From the NCBI GenBank assembly GCA_965263335.1, contig CBDHHE010000001.1, positions 4,464,001 through 4,528,000 of the forward strand: a stretch of 64,000 bases of DNA. The letters run 5' to 3'. The DNA comes from Thermohalobaculum sp965263335 (GTDB lineage: Bacteria > Pseudomonadota > Alphaproteobacteria > Rhodobacterales > Rhodobacteraceae). Below, one piece after another: positions 35,075 to 42,965 of the stretch (its first letter is position 1; the number at the start of each line of letters is the position of its first letter). The notes beneath the pieces are model-generated. The model made no database searches. It saw only the letters and a program-made list of their open reading frames with translations, and had not been told where the DNA came from. Position numbers and translations under genes: made by a program.

Positions 35075-35887
35075 ATGACCGCACCATTCGCCATAGCTGT
35101 CACCGGATGCGCCGGGCGCATGGGCCAGATGCTCATCCATGCGATCGACGAACATGATGCGTGTGTGCTCGCAGGCGCCACCGAACGTCCCGGCCATGAC
35201 TGGGTCGGGCGCGATCTCGGCGAGGCCATGGGCGGTGCCGCGCGCGGCATCGAGGTGGCCGACGATGCGCTGCCGGTTTTCGCGGCGGCCGAGGCGGTGT
35301 TGGACTTCACGTCTCCCGAGTCCACCGTGGCGCACTCCGTCATCGCAGCACAGGCACGTCTTGTGCACGTGATCGGCACCACCGGCATGGAAGACGCCCA
35401 TCTCGAGCGTCTCTCCGCTGCGGCCAGACACGCGGTGGTCGTCCGTGCCGGCAACATGTCGCTTGGGGTGAATCTCCTGACCGTGCTTACCCGAAAGGTT
35501 GCCGAGGCGCTTGACGAGAGCTTCGACATCGAAATTGTCGAGATGCACCATAACCGCAAGGTTGACGCACCGTCGGGCACGGCGTTGATGCTTGGCGAAG
35601 CCGCCGCCGACGGACGCGGGGTGGCGCTTGCACAGACAGCCGATCGCGGGCGTGACGGCCAGACGGGAGCGCGCGAAAAGGGCAACATCGGCTTCGCAGC
35701 TCTTCGTGGCGGAGATGTCGTCGGCGAGCACGACGTCGTCTTTGCAGGCGCTGGCGAGCGGATCGTGTTGCGCCACATCGCGACGGACCGGATGCTGTTC
35801 GCGAGGGGCGCGGTCCGCGCCGCCCTGTGGGGGCGTGGCCGCAAGCCGGGCGAGTACACCATGACCGACGTTCTGGGGCTGTCCTGA
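35075..35887 (+). CDS. dapB: 4-hydroxy-tetrahydrodipicolinate reductase
   Basis: 270 aa; GGAGGGAGC just before the ATG. The NAD(P)H motif is VTGCAGRMGQML (GxxGRMG), the substrate-binding and catalytic segment is MHHNRKVDAPSGTALML (His-His and Lys), and GNMSLGVNLL and RHIATDRMLFARGAV (outline) complete the family. It makes tetrahydrodipicolinate on the way to diaminopimelate and lysine. Its stop overlaps the next start by one base (TGATG), making it the first gene of a tightly overlapping five-gene set that ends with sugar-acid enzymes. Confidence 0.96.
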   Translation: MTAPFAIAVTGCAGRMGQMLIHAIDEHDACVLAGATERPGHDWVGRDLGEAMGGAARGIEVADDALPVFAAAEAVLDFTSPESTVAHSVIAAQARLVHVIGTTGMEDAHLERLSAAARHAVVVRAGNMSLGVNLLTVLTRKVAEALDESFDIEIVEMHHNRKVDAPSGTALMLGEAAADGRGVALAQTADRGRDGQTGAREKGNIGFAALRGGDVVGEHDVVFAGAGERIVLRHIATDRMLFARGAVRAALWGRGRKPGEYTMTDVLGLS

Positions 35888-36345
35888 TGGCCGAAGCCAC
35901 ACTGCATCTGCTCAAGCTCAGCGTCGGCAGCGAAAGCGTCGAGGGGTTGCTTGCCTGGCAGGCGCAACGCTCGGCCGAGCGTGCAGCGGCCGGTCTCGAT
36001 CCGCGTCCGCGCCATGTGACGCGGATGTGGCCGCGACGGGCGGAGGAGCTGTTGCAGGGCGGCTCGCTCTACTGGGTGATACGCGGGCTTGTCCTCGTGC
36101 GTCAGCCGATCGAGGCGCTGGAGGAGGCGCTCGGGGAAGACGGGATCACCCGGTGCGCAATCATCCTCTCACCTCAGGCGGTGCTGACCGAGACCCGTCC
36201 GCGCAGACCGTTTCAGGGCTGGAGGTATCTCAGCGCCACGGACGCGCCGCGTGATCTCGGGGCCGGCCGCACGGCGGGCCGTGCGCTGCCGCCGGAACTC
36301 GAGAGCGTGCTCGACACGCTCGGTGTGGTAGGACGATCTGTATGA
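35887..36345 (+). CDS. DUF1489 family protein
   Basis: 152 aa. HLLKLSVGSESVEGL at the start, RMWPRRAEELLQGGSLYWVIRG in the middle (outline) and FQGWRYLSATDAPRDL near the end are the conserved parts of DUF1489, which is confined mostly to Alphaproteobacteria. These proteins are small, cytosolic and uncharacterised. The gene begins within the dapB stop codon (TGATG) and ends with an ATGA overlap to the next gene, so its expression is bound to both. A functional link with dapB is not established. Confidence 0.85.
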   Translation: MAEATLHLLKLSVGSESVEGLLAWQAQRSAERAAAGLDPRPRHVTRMWPRRAEELLQGGSLYWVIRGLVLVRQPIEALEEALGEDGITRCAIILSPQAVLTETRPRRPFQGWRYLSATDAPRDLGAGRTAGRALPPELESVLDTLGVVGRSV

Positions 36346-36944
36346 GCATCTCGAACGCGACTCTCCTGGACACGCTGACGCCGCTGCGTGATGGCACCGT
36401 GCAGGTGATCCTCGCCGCGCTTACCCGTGCCATCGATGCCGGCGCAGAGGTGGAGACCGAACCCGTGCGCCGCGATCCCGCCGGCGATGTCGCACGCAAC
36501 GGAAGCCTAGCGCTGCCCTCTCGCGGAGATCTGTCGGTGACCCTCGATGGGCGCACCCTGATCCAGCGCGTCGAGGGACCCGAACCTGACGCGTTCGATC
36601 CGATCATCGTGCCGCTCGACGACGTCACCGGGATCATTCGCCCGTTCCGCTGGGAGGCCGCGGTGCTCAGCCTCAGCGGCGGTCAGCGCGAGTTGAACTG
36701 GGAGCCGATGAGGCTCTGGTTCCTCGAATGGTTCCAGCCGCGCGTGACCGGTCTCAGCCCCGAGCTATCAGCGGTGCTGCACGCGCTGGAAGGACCGTTT
36801 CAGCGCGGCGCAGACTGGCGGATCGTGCTCGATCTCGGATCGGCACCGACCGAGTGCGTCCCGGCGCTCTTCGAAGCCGCGGAGACGACCGGCTGCGCCA
36901 GCGCGACACTTGGAGCCGCCTGCGTCGCGGGGCAAAAGCCGTGA
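36342..36944 (+). CDS. Unknown 200-aa protein in the dapB operon
   Basis: ATGA overlap with DUF1489 at its start and GTGA overlap with the enolase-superfamily gene at its end, which together fix the frame. The protein is cytosolic by appearance, without signal peptide or membrane segment. It has two halves: a variable N-terminal part (LRDGTVQVILAALTRAIDAG) and a C-terminal part with WEPMRLWFLEWFQPRVT and GADWRIVLDLGSAPTECVPALF (outline). I do not recognise a family. The codon bias is the same as for its neighbours. Confidence 0.6.
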   Translation: MSISNATLLDTLTPLRDGTVQVILAALTRAIDAGAEVETEPVRRDPAGDVARNGSLALPSRGDLSVTLDGRTLIQRVEGPEPDAFDPIIVPLDDVTGIIRPFRWEAAVLSLSGGQRELNWEPMRLWFLEWFQPRVTGLSPELSAVLHALEGPFQRGADWRIVLDLGSAPTECVPALFEAAETTGCASATLGAACVAGQKP

Positions 36945-38041
36945 GCGCGCCCGAGAGCATCGTCGAGCGGATCGACACGGGCTTCTACCGCATCCCGCTG
37001 GAGGTGCCGCTCGCGGACAGCATGCACGGCGAGATGCTGGCCTTCGAAGTGGTCACCGCGCGGGTGACGGATCGTGACGGTGCCGAGGGCGTTGGCTGGA
37101 CCTATACCTGCGGGCACAATGGTGGTGCGATTGCAGACATCCTGCGCCGCGAGGTGCCCGATCTTGTCGTGGGCGAGGACGCCGGCCGGATCGAGCATCT
37201 CTGGCGCAAGCTCTGGTGGGCGCTCCACTACGGCGGACGGGGCGGTCCGACGGTTCTGGCACTTTCCGCTTTCGACATGGCGCTGTGGGATCTGAAGGCC
37301 CGCCGGGCGGGCTTGCCGCTCTGGCGTCTTCTGGGCGGGCACGATCCGTCGGTGAGCTGCTACGCAGGCGGCATCGATCTGCATCTCTCGCCCGAAGCGC
37401 TGGTCGCCCAGACCGAGGGCAACCTCGCCCATGGCCACCGCGCGATCAAGATGAAGGTCGGCCGGCCCCGCTTGTCCGAAGACATCGCCCGCATCGAGGC
37501 GCTCCGCGATTTTCTCGGTCCCGACACGCCGCTGATGGTGGATGCGAACATGGCGTGGAGCGCGGATGAGGCGATCCGGCGCGCCCGCGCGTTTGCGCCC
37601 TACGACCTCTATTGGTTGGAGGAGCCCATCGAGCCCGAGGATGTCGCTGGCCATGCCCGTGTCGTCACCGATGGCGGTCTGCCTGTCGCCGCCGGTGAGA
37701 ACCTCCGGACGCTGGGCGAGTTTCGCCACATGATCGCCTCGGGCGGCGTCACCTTTCCCGAGCCCGATGTGACGAATTGCGGCGGCATAACGCCCTTCAT
37801 GAAGATCGCCCACCTCGCCGAGGCGTTCAATCTGCCCGTGACCTCGCACGGCGCCCATGACGTCACCGTGCACCTGCTGGCGGCGGCGCCAAACGGCACG
37901 ATGCTGGAGGCGCACGGGTTTGGCCTCGATGCCTACATCGCCGAACCACTGAAGATCCGAGAGGGCCGTGCCACCGCGCCCGAACGTCCCGGCCACGGCG
38001 TGGCATTCGACTGGGACGCGCTGGCCCGCGTCGCGGTGTGA
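36941..38041 (+). CDS. Mandelate racemase/muconate lactonizing-type enolase superfamily enzyme
   Basis: 366 aa from a GTG start that overlaps the upstream stop (GTGA). The capping domain is at residues 1-125, the barrel after that. Catalytic KxK is in AIKMKVGRP; metal ligands are D in LMVDANMAWS, E in YWLEEPIEPED and E in VAAGENLRT; DVTNCGGIT and VTSHGAHDV hold the opposite-face residues. The superfamily abstracts the alpha-proton of a carboxylate, most often in sugar-acid dehydration. It precedes a UxaA-family dehydratase by 27 bp, so a hexarate or hexonate substrate is likely, though not provable here. Confidence 0.85.
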   Translation: MSAPESIVERIDTGFYRIPLEVPLADSMHGEMLAFEVVTARVTDRDGAEGVGWTYTCGHNGGAIADILRREVPDLVVGEDAGRIEHLWRKLWWALHYGGRGGPTVLALSAFDMALWDLKARRAGLPLWRLLGGHDPSVSCYAGGIDLHLSPEALVAQTEGNLAHGHRAIKMKVGRPRLSEDIARIEALRDFLGPDTPLMVDANMAWSADEAIRRARAFAPYDLYWLEEPIEPEDVAGHARVVTDGGLPVAAGENLRTLGEFRHMIASGGVTFPEPDVTNCGGITPFMKIAHLAEAFNLPVTSHGAHDVTVHLLAAAPNGTMLEAHGFGLDAYIAEPLKIREGRATAPERPGHGVAFDWDALARVAV

Positions 38042-38068
38042 CCGCTGCCGTTTGAGAGGAGACCGCCG

Positions 38069-39583
38069 ATGAGTACCGACACCGTCCGCCTCGATCCTGC
38101 CGACAATGTGGTGACAGCGATCCGCCCGCTCGAAATGGGCGCGCCGGTCGAGGGGGTGGCCACGACAGGTCTCATCCCCCGCGGCCACAAGATCGCCACC
38201 CGCGCGATTCCGGCGGGTGAGAAGGTCGTCAAGTACAACCAGATCATCGGCTATGCCGCGGGCGACATTGCTCCGGGCGATCACGTGCACACGCAGAACG
38301 TCGCCTTCCGGGCGACTGATCAGGAGTACGAGTTCGGGACGGATTTGCGGCCTGTGCCGCTGGTCTCTGAGGCCGGGCGAGACACGTTCATGGGGTTTCG
38401 GCGCGCCAACGGCACCGTGGGCACGCGCAACTACATCGCGGTCCTGACATCCGTGAACTGTTCGGCAACGGCGGCGCGCAAGATCGCGGCCGCGTTCGGC
38501 CCGGAGGAACTCGCAGCCTATCCCAATGTCGATGGGGTGGTGGCGTTCGTGCACGGAACGGGCTGCGGGATGGCCGGCGATGGCGACGGGTTCGAGGCAC
38601 TCCAGCGGGTGATGTGGGGCTATGCGCGCCACCCGAACCATGCGGGCGTCGTGATGGTGGGCCTCGGATGCGAGATGAACCAGATCGACTGGCTTCTCGA
38701 AGCCCATGGGCTCGAGCGCGGGCCGCTGTTCCAGACGATGAACATTCAGGACGTGGCAGGCCTGCGCCGCACGGTCGAGGTCGGCGTCGAAAAAGTGCGC
38801 GCCATGCTGCCGCTGGCCAACGAAGCGGTGCGCACGCCCTGTCCGGTTTCGGAGATCAAGCTGGCGTTGCAGTGCGGCGGGTCCGACGCCTGGTCCGGGA
38901 TCACCGCAAACCCCGCGCTGGGACATGCCTCCGATCTGCTGGTCGGGCAGGGGGCGGCAACGGTGCTGGCCGAGACACCCGAGATCTACGGTGCCGAGCA
39001 CCTTCTGACACGGCGCGCCGTCGACACCGCCACGGGCGAGAAACTCATCGGCCTGATCCGCTGGTGGGAGGACTATTGCGCGCGCAACAAGGGCTCGATG
39101 GACAACAATCCATCCCCCGGAAACAAGCAGGGCGGCCTCACCACCATTCTCGAGAAGTCGCTGGGGGCCGCTGCCAAGGGCGGCACCTCGCCGCTCACCG
39201 GCGTCTACAAATACGCCGAACGGGTCACGACGCCCGGTTTCGCCTTCATGGACAGCCCTGGCTACGACCCGGCATCCGTCACCGGACAGATCGCAGCGGG
39301 CTGCAACATGGTGGTGTTCACCACAGGGCGCGGATCCGCGTTCGGCTCGAAACCGGCGCCCACGATCAAGATCGCGACGAACTCGGAGCTGGCGCGGAAA
39401 ATGCCCGAGGACATGGACATCGACGCCGGGACCATCCTGTCCGCCGGCGCCTCGGTGGAAGAGGTCGGACGCGAGATCTACCAGCGCGTCCTCGCGGTGG
39501 CCTCGGGCCAACAATCCCTCTCCGAGGCCCAGGGCCTCGGCGACTACGAATTCGTCCCCTGGCAGATCGGCGCTGTCATGTGA
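38069..39583 (+). CDS. UxaA-family dehydratase (altronate/galactarate dehydratase)
   Basis: 504 aa; GAGAGGAGA precedes the ATG. An N-terminal SAF domain (residues ~1-95) is joined to the UxaA/GarD core: GFRRANGTVGTRNYIAVL, the Cys-containing TSVNCSATAARKIA, HGTGCGMAGDGDGFEAL (outline), LQCGGSDAWSGITANPA and MDNNPSPGNKQGGL, with FTTGRGSAFGSKPAPTIKI near the end. Family members dehydrate altronate or galactarate using Fe/Ca. It pairs with the enolase-superfamily gene upstream, suggesting catabolism of a pectin- or alginate-derived sugar acid. No transporter is next to it. It is the last gene of the dapB operon. Confidence 0.87.
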   Translation: MSTDTVRLDPADNVVTAIRPLEMGAPVEGVATTGLIPRGHKIATRAIPAGEKVVKYNQIIGYAAGDIAPGDHVHTQNVAFRATDQEYEFGTDLRPVPLVSEAGRDTFMGFRRANGTVGTRNYIAVLTSVNCSATAARKIAAAFGPEELAAYPNVDGVVAFVHGTGCGMAGDGDGFEALQRVMWGYARHPNHAGVVMVGLGCEMNQIDWLLEAHGLERGPLFQTMNIQDVAGLRRTVEVGVEKVRAMLPLANEAVRTPCPVSEIKLALQCGGSDAWSGITANPALGHASDLLVGQGAATVLAETPEIYGAEHLLTRRAVDTATGEKLIGLIRWWEDYCARNKGSMDNNPSPGNKQGGLTTILEKSLGAAAKGGTSPLTGVYKYAERVTTPGFAFMDSPGYDPASVTGQIAAGCNMVVFTTGRGSAFGSKPAPTIKIATNSELARKMPEDMDIDAGTILSAGASVEEVGREIYQRVLAVASGQQSLSEAQGLGDYEFVPWQIGAVM

Positions 39584-39592
39584 GGGGCGTCA

Positions 39593-39610
39593 GAAACGGT
39601 CGTTTTTGAC
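39593..39610. repeat. Tail copy of a diverged intergenic repeat
   Basis: AAACGGTCGTTTTTG (39594-39608) matches AAACGGTTGTTTTTG at 41991-42005 in 14 of 15 positions. Both are AT-rich hairpin formers. This copy follows the UxaA stop, where it could also act as a terminator. Confidence 0.4.
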
Positions 39611-39662
39611 CGCAAACGGAAACTCATCTCAAACGCGAACACGCTCGCCCACGTCAACATCG

Positions 39663-40419
39663 TCAGCCTTCCAGCTCATCCAAGAGTTCAAGGAACAGGA
39701 CAGGCTCCAAGGCAGCGCTGTACTGTAGCCGGGGCGCTGTAGGGATTCGACATCGCGAAAATCGTATAGAGGATGAAGCCAGTGTACGCCGCGAAAACCG
39801 AAAGCAGGACAAGGTTGTCTCGATTGGGCGGAAACGGATAGTAGCCGATCGACAGCAACAGAACGCCCACCAGCGCCGCGGCCCAGAACAGCGACCCGAG
39901 CGAGGACTTGGCATGATGCTCTCGCAGGTCCCGGTTTTCCGCGATCGCGTGGGTCTTCTGTAGCATGTTCGCCCGCAAGGCGGTTTGTCTCGCGGTCGAC
40001 GGCTCCAGATTCAGGGTCGCAGTGTAGGCCGTGTCCCAGTGTGCCCAAGCTTGGGGCGAAAGCCCGCCACCATTTCCGAGGCTTGACCATTCCTCTGTAG
40101 GCACAATCCTCAGGTACTCGCGCAATGCGTCGCGCACCGCCTGAGCGTCCTCGCCGTAGCGGTCCGCATCGTAGTAGACATCGGAGATGGCGTTCACTTC
40201 GGCAGCGCTCTCGAAGGCGATTTGGTTGTACTCTACAATCTCTGAGGCGAAGACAAGGGCCAGAACCAGTCCGTGCAACGCGGAAATCCGAAACAGCACG
40301 GAGCCCGCGAGGTCTCTTGTCCGCTCTTCAGGCTCTGTGCGCATGACTTTTCGTGCGCCGAAATGAACGGCCAGAACAGTCAACACGGTTGCGAGTATGA
40401 TGGCGGCACCCGTGAGCAT
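39663..40419 (-). pseudogene. DUF4239 (bestrophin-like) membrane protein with C-terminal frameshift
   Basis: AAGGAA lies five bases before the ATG at 40419. Residues 1-~230 give a complete DUF4239 pattern: N-terminal membrane segment (TGAAIILATVLTVLAVHFGA), RISALHGLVLALVFASEIVEY, then a soluble loop and a C-terminal membrane pair (LFWAAALVGVLLLSIGY; LLSVFAAYTGFILYTIFAMSN). The frame stops at 39688 after an unrelated-looking CLGACPVP. Skipping one base near 39717-39735 continues into LEPVLFLELLDELEG and a stop at 39663, which matches the usual family ending. So either a real frameshift or a sequencing error. Only the last ~20 residues are affected, so it may still function. Confidence 0.65.
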
Positions 40420-40857
40420 TCTGCTTCCTTCGAATGTGCAATTTGACGGGGCCGGCCCCTGTTCTCGCGAATCTAACTCATGGCAATGAAAAGGAAAAGT
40501 AAGTGCGTTCGGTTCTTCCGAACGGGTGCGGCGCACTTTGGCATTGAATGCCCACTGAGCGTGAAAAGTCTGAGCTTCGACGGTCGAGAACGTCCGTGAT
40601 GCGGAAAGAACCGGTCAATTCCCGATTGCAGCACGCTTCTCATGTTGGGCTCAGTGCTGACCCTCATGTCGACAAACCCGCACGAGCATAAGCTGCGTGG
40701 CGCTGCGAGCGTTGTGGCAAAACGATCGCTTGTGAGCGCCAACATCGCCTCAACCGTGGCGCGAGCACCTGGTCGGATGTGAGCACCAAGTCGACGTGAT
40801 GTCTAGGTCGGCAGTGCGGACAAAGCGGTCACAGGAATGCCGCATATCAACGTCTGT
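40420..40857. other. 438-bp intergenic stretch holding a hairpin and a diverged repeat
   Basis: No coding frame is convincing. It holds the DUF4239 promoter region, a hairpin with 7-bp stem CGTTCGG/CCGAACG (40506-40524), and one copy of the ~100-bp diverged repeat (about 40645-40741) described separately. The DNA is visibly less GC-rich than the flanking chromosome, as expected of an accessory region. Confidence 0.5.
40645..40741 (+). repeat. Diverged intergenic repeat, copy 1
   Basis: The first 23 bases (TTGGGCTCAGTGCTGACC and five more) match the start of copy 2 at 41915 in 20 of 23 positions. Further matches follow in order: CATAAGCTGCGT against CATAAAGCTGCGT, and TTGTGGCAAAACG against TTGTGTCAAAAACG. 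The two copies lie on either side of the cyclodeaminase-family gene. Confidence 0.5.
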
Positions 40858-41838
40858 CTAGTCTGACCTGGCACTGGCGGCGAAGATGTCCAAGGGTCGA
40901 GCCAAGCTACCCGCCAACGCATCCAGCAACGCAACTTCTGTGCCAGCCAACCCGGCCGAAAGATATAATGTGCGCCTATCCGCGTTGACGGTGTGGTCAG
41001 ACCTCAGTGCAGTGCTTAAGCCATCAATTTGATCTAGAGACAGTACGTCAGCCAAAAAGTGATCGCCGCCTTGCTGCGCAATCTGCTGCGGACTGTCACT
41101 AACGATCTGATCCGCCCATATCGCTACGTCGACTGGTGTTTCGTGCCGGCGCTTACTTTTCGGGCCGATGGTCGAAATGTGTTTGCATCGCTCGAGCCAC
41201 GCAATGTCAAACACAGGTTCTGACGCGCTAGTCGCTACAACCAGTGCGTCTGCCGCTCGCACAAGGGCCTCAATCCTCGCCGACGAGATCGCGGGAATTC
41301 CAGTGTCTTCTTCTAACTTCACTGCAAATGCGGCTCTGCGTTTCTCATTTCTTGAGAAAACCAAGAAACGTTCCGGTCTTGCGAGTGCCGCAATGGCTCG
41401 AACCTGCGTGAAGGCCTGTAAGCCTGTGCCAATGACACAGCACGTTTCAATTTCTTGTCGCTTCAGTGTGTCGAACGCGATTCCGCCCAAAATACCTGTC
41501 CGCCATGCGCCAAGTCGCTCGCCCACAGCCAACGCCTTCAAGCGATGCGTTTTGCGATCCCAGCATGCAACAATCTGGTCCTCGCGATCTCTCTCCAACC
41601 CGGCGCGGTAGGTGTAAGCACGGAAGCCAAATTCATTTGGACCGGCCCCAGCGGTGATTGCCAAAGCGTCGTTGTCGAGCGCAACGACTGTCCTGGGTGG
41701 CGCGTTGTCTGCACCAGTATCGCTTTGCAAAAGAAACCGGAGAATGGCGTCCGCCGCCAGCCGAACGTCTATGTTCCATAGGTCTTTGTCCGAAATGATC
41801 TTCATCGGGGTGGTCCTCGACAGGACGAACAATGTCAT
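40858..41838 (-). CDS. Ornithine cyclodeaminase/mu-crystallin family protein
   Basis: 326 aa. I favour ATG 41838, which has GAGGTG six bases upstream; ATG 41805, eleven codons later, is an alternative. The Rossmann motif is TCCVIGTGLQAFTQVRAIAA (GxGxQA), preceded by the family block RTGILGGIAFDTLKR and followed by FVFSRNEKRRAAFA-like and VVATSASEPVF segments (both outline). Members act as ornithine cyclodeaminase, alanine dehydrogenase or ketimine reductase; the substrate is unclear. Codon use is more AT-tolerant than in the neighbours, and diverged repeats flank the gene, suggesting acquisition by transfer. It has no operon partner. Confidence 0.8.
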   Translation of the reverse strand: MTLFVLSRTTPMKIISDKDLWNIDVRLAADAILRFLLQSDTGADNAPPRTVVALDNDALAITAGAGPNEFGFRAYTYRAGLERDREDQIVACWDRKTHRLKALAVGERLGAWRTGILGGIAFDTLKRQEIETCCVIGTGLQAFTQVRAIAALARPERFLVFSRNEKRRAAFAVKLEEDTGIPAISSARIEALVRAADALVVATSASEPVFDIAWLERCKHISTIGPKSKRRHETPVDVAIWADQIVSDSPQQIAQQGGDHFLADVLSLDQIDGLSTALRSDHTVNADRRTLYLSAGLAGTEVALLDALAGSLARPLDIFAASARSD

Positions 41839-41914
41839 GCGTAGCACCTCAACCCAAGTTGAGATCAAGCAGTTTCTAAAACCGCCATTCGTACGCTGCG
41901 CAGCGTCCGTTCAA

Positions 41915-42010
41915 TTGGGCTCGGAGCTGACCTTCATCATAAAGCTGCGTCACAACCAAAAGATGCAGGCGTGTCCGTGGCTTGTGTCAAAAACGGTTGT
42001 TTTTGGCGTC
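41915..42010 (+). repeat. Diverged intergenic repeat, copy 2, with terminal hairpin
   Basis: See copy 1 at 40645. This copy ends in a perfect hairpin CAAAAAC-GGTT-GTTTTTG (41988-42005), which on either strand looks like an intrinsic-terminator stem with T-rich tail. It lies upstream of the cyclodeaminase gene and downstream of the BrnA-like gene. Confidence 0.5.
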
Positions 42011-42112
42011 GTTCTGATGAGCGCAGCGTATCAATGGTTTGGCGGTGTCAGAACACCTGAGCGAAACAGTGCTGACGCTGTTCGGCCGCCGAGCGGGGTG
42101 AAGAAGCGCCTT

Positions 42113-42445
42113 TCAGCCTGGCAGATTCAGCCAGTCGCGGCCACTTTCGCACTCGATGTGCTTCGAGATGATCGCGTGCATGTAGGCGCGCAGCACCCGG
42201 TTCATGCGGGCCTGATACCCGTGGCCGAGACTGCGGTACCACTCGAGCACGTCCGCATCGAGGCGCATGGTCATCTTGGCCTTCTTCGGCGTGCAGGGGA
42301 CCTCGCGGTCGAGCCCCTGCCAGCCCGAAGGCACCAGATCGCGGGTGCGGCGCAGGAGCGCCATCTCGACCTGCATGTCCTCGAGTTCGGTGATCATGCC
42401 GCCCAGGTGGCGGGCTTCGGTCTTGGTGCGTTTGGTGTTGGGCAT
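42113..42445 (-). CDS. BrnA-like antitoxin, no BrnT toxin beside it
   Basis: 110 aa; GGAGG five bases before the ATG. The C-terminal half, MTMRLDADVLEWYRSLGHGYQARMNRVLRAYM (outline), is the ribbon-helix-helix-like core of the BrnA antitoxin family: an N-terminal strand, then two helices with the conserved GxGYQxRMNxxLR pattern. BrnA normally follows brnT, binds the BrnT RNase toxin and represses the operon. No BrnT-like frame lies in the 215 bp upstream or elsewhere near. So this is an orphan antitoxin or a stand-alone DNA-binding regulator. The N-terminus (PNTKRTKTEARHLGG) is basic and may bind DNA. Confidence 0.75.
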   Translation of the reverse strand: MPNTKRTKTEARHLGGMITELEDMQVEMALLRRTRDLVPSGWQGLDREVPCTPKKAKMTMRLDADVLEWYRSLGHGYQARMNRVLRAYMHAIISKHIECESGRDWLNLPG

Positions 42446-42660
42446 CGGGTCCTCCGTTCGTCACGGCCTCGGGTTGTCGCAGTTTTGCGTTAAATTTTCC
42501 TCAAACCCCGCGGGTCGAGTCGTGGGCCACACGGCTGCCATACCGATGTCAGACGCCTGCGGGCCGGGTTCCATACGCTTGGCAGACGGGGCGGGCGGCG
42601 GCGTCGATACCCACTTGCAGGGGGGTGGAAAATCTGCCATACGACGCGCCTCACGTGGAC

Positions 42661-42735
42661 GCGGGTGTAGCTCAGGGGTAGAGCACAACCTTGCCAAGGT
42701 TGGGGTCGTGGGTTCGAATCCCATCGCCCGCTCCA
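42661..42735 (+). tRNA. tRNA-Gly (anticodon GCC)
   Basis: 75 bases including an encoded CCA. Acceptor GCGGGTG (42661-42667) pairs with CGCCCGC (42725-42731) with one G-T pair; D stem GCTC/GAGC; anticodon stem CAACC/GGTTG around loop TTGCCAA, anticodon GCC at 42693-42695; T arm GTGGG-TTCGAAT-CCCAT (one mismatch-tolerant pair). It reads GGC and GGT codons. It sits at the edge of an IS remnant and may have been an integration site for the accessory patch (inference). Confidence 0.95.
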
Positions 42736-42965
42736 GTTTCTCTTTTCATTGGATGGCATATCAGCTCTAAACTGCTGATTCTCACCAATGTCTTTCATCT
42801 CCTGCTGAACATGCCGAAACATTCTGGTGAATACCTGTCAAGCGACAGCGAGATTTACGGGATAGGGAAACATCCAGTCTTACGATTGGTGTCGCGCAAG
42901 GTTGGCCGACCGGGCGGGCGGATCGCTAGAGCCTGGGTGCGCCCGGCTTCGCGCTGAATGTCAGT

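Noticed and set aside
36800..39514. 904-codon open frame on the minus strand
   Set aside because: Antisense to the enolase-superfamily and UxaA genes, which carry full family motifs; the frame is open only because of strong GC bias at third codon positions.
40473..40745. 90-codon minus-strand frame
   Set aside because: No ribosome site or motif, and it overlaps the hairpin and diverged repeat.
42461..42724. Minus-strand frame reading GFEPTTPTLARLCSTPELHPR-like text
   Set aside because: This is the familiar false translation of a tRNA gene; tRNA-Gly occupies the region.
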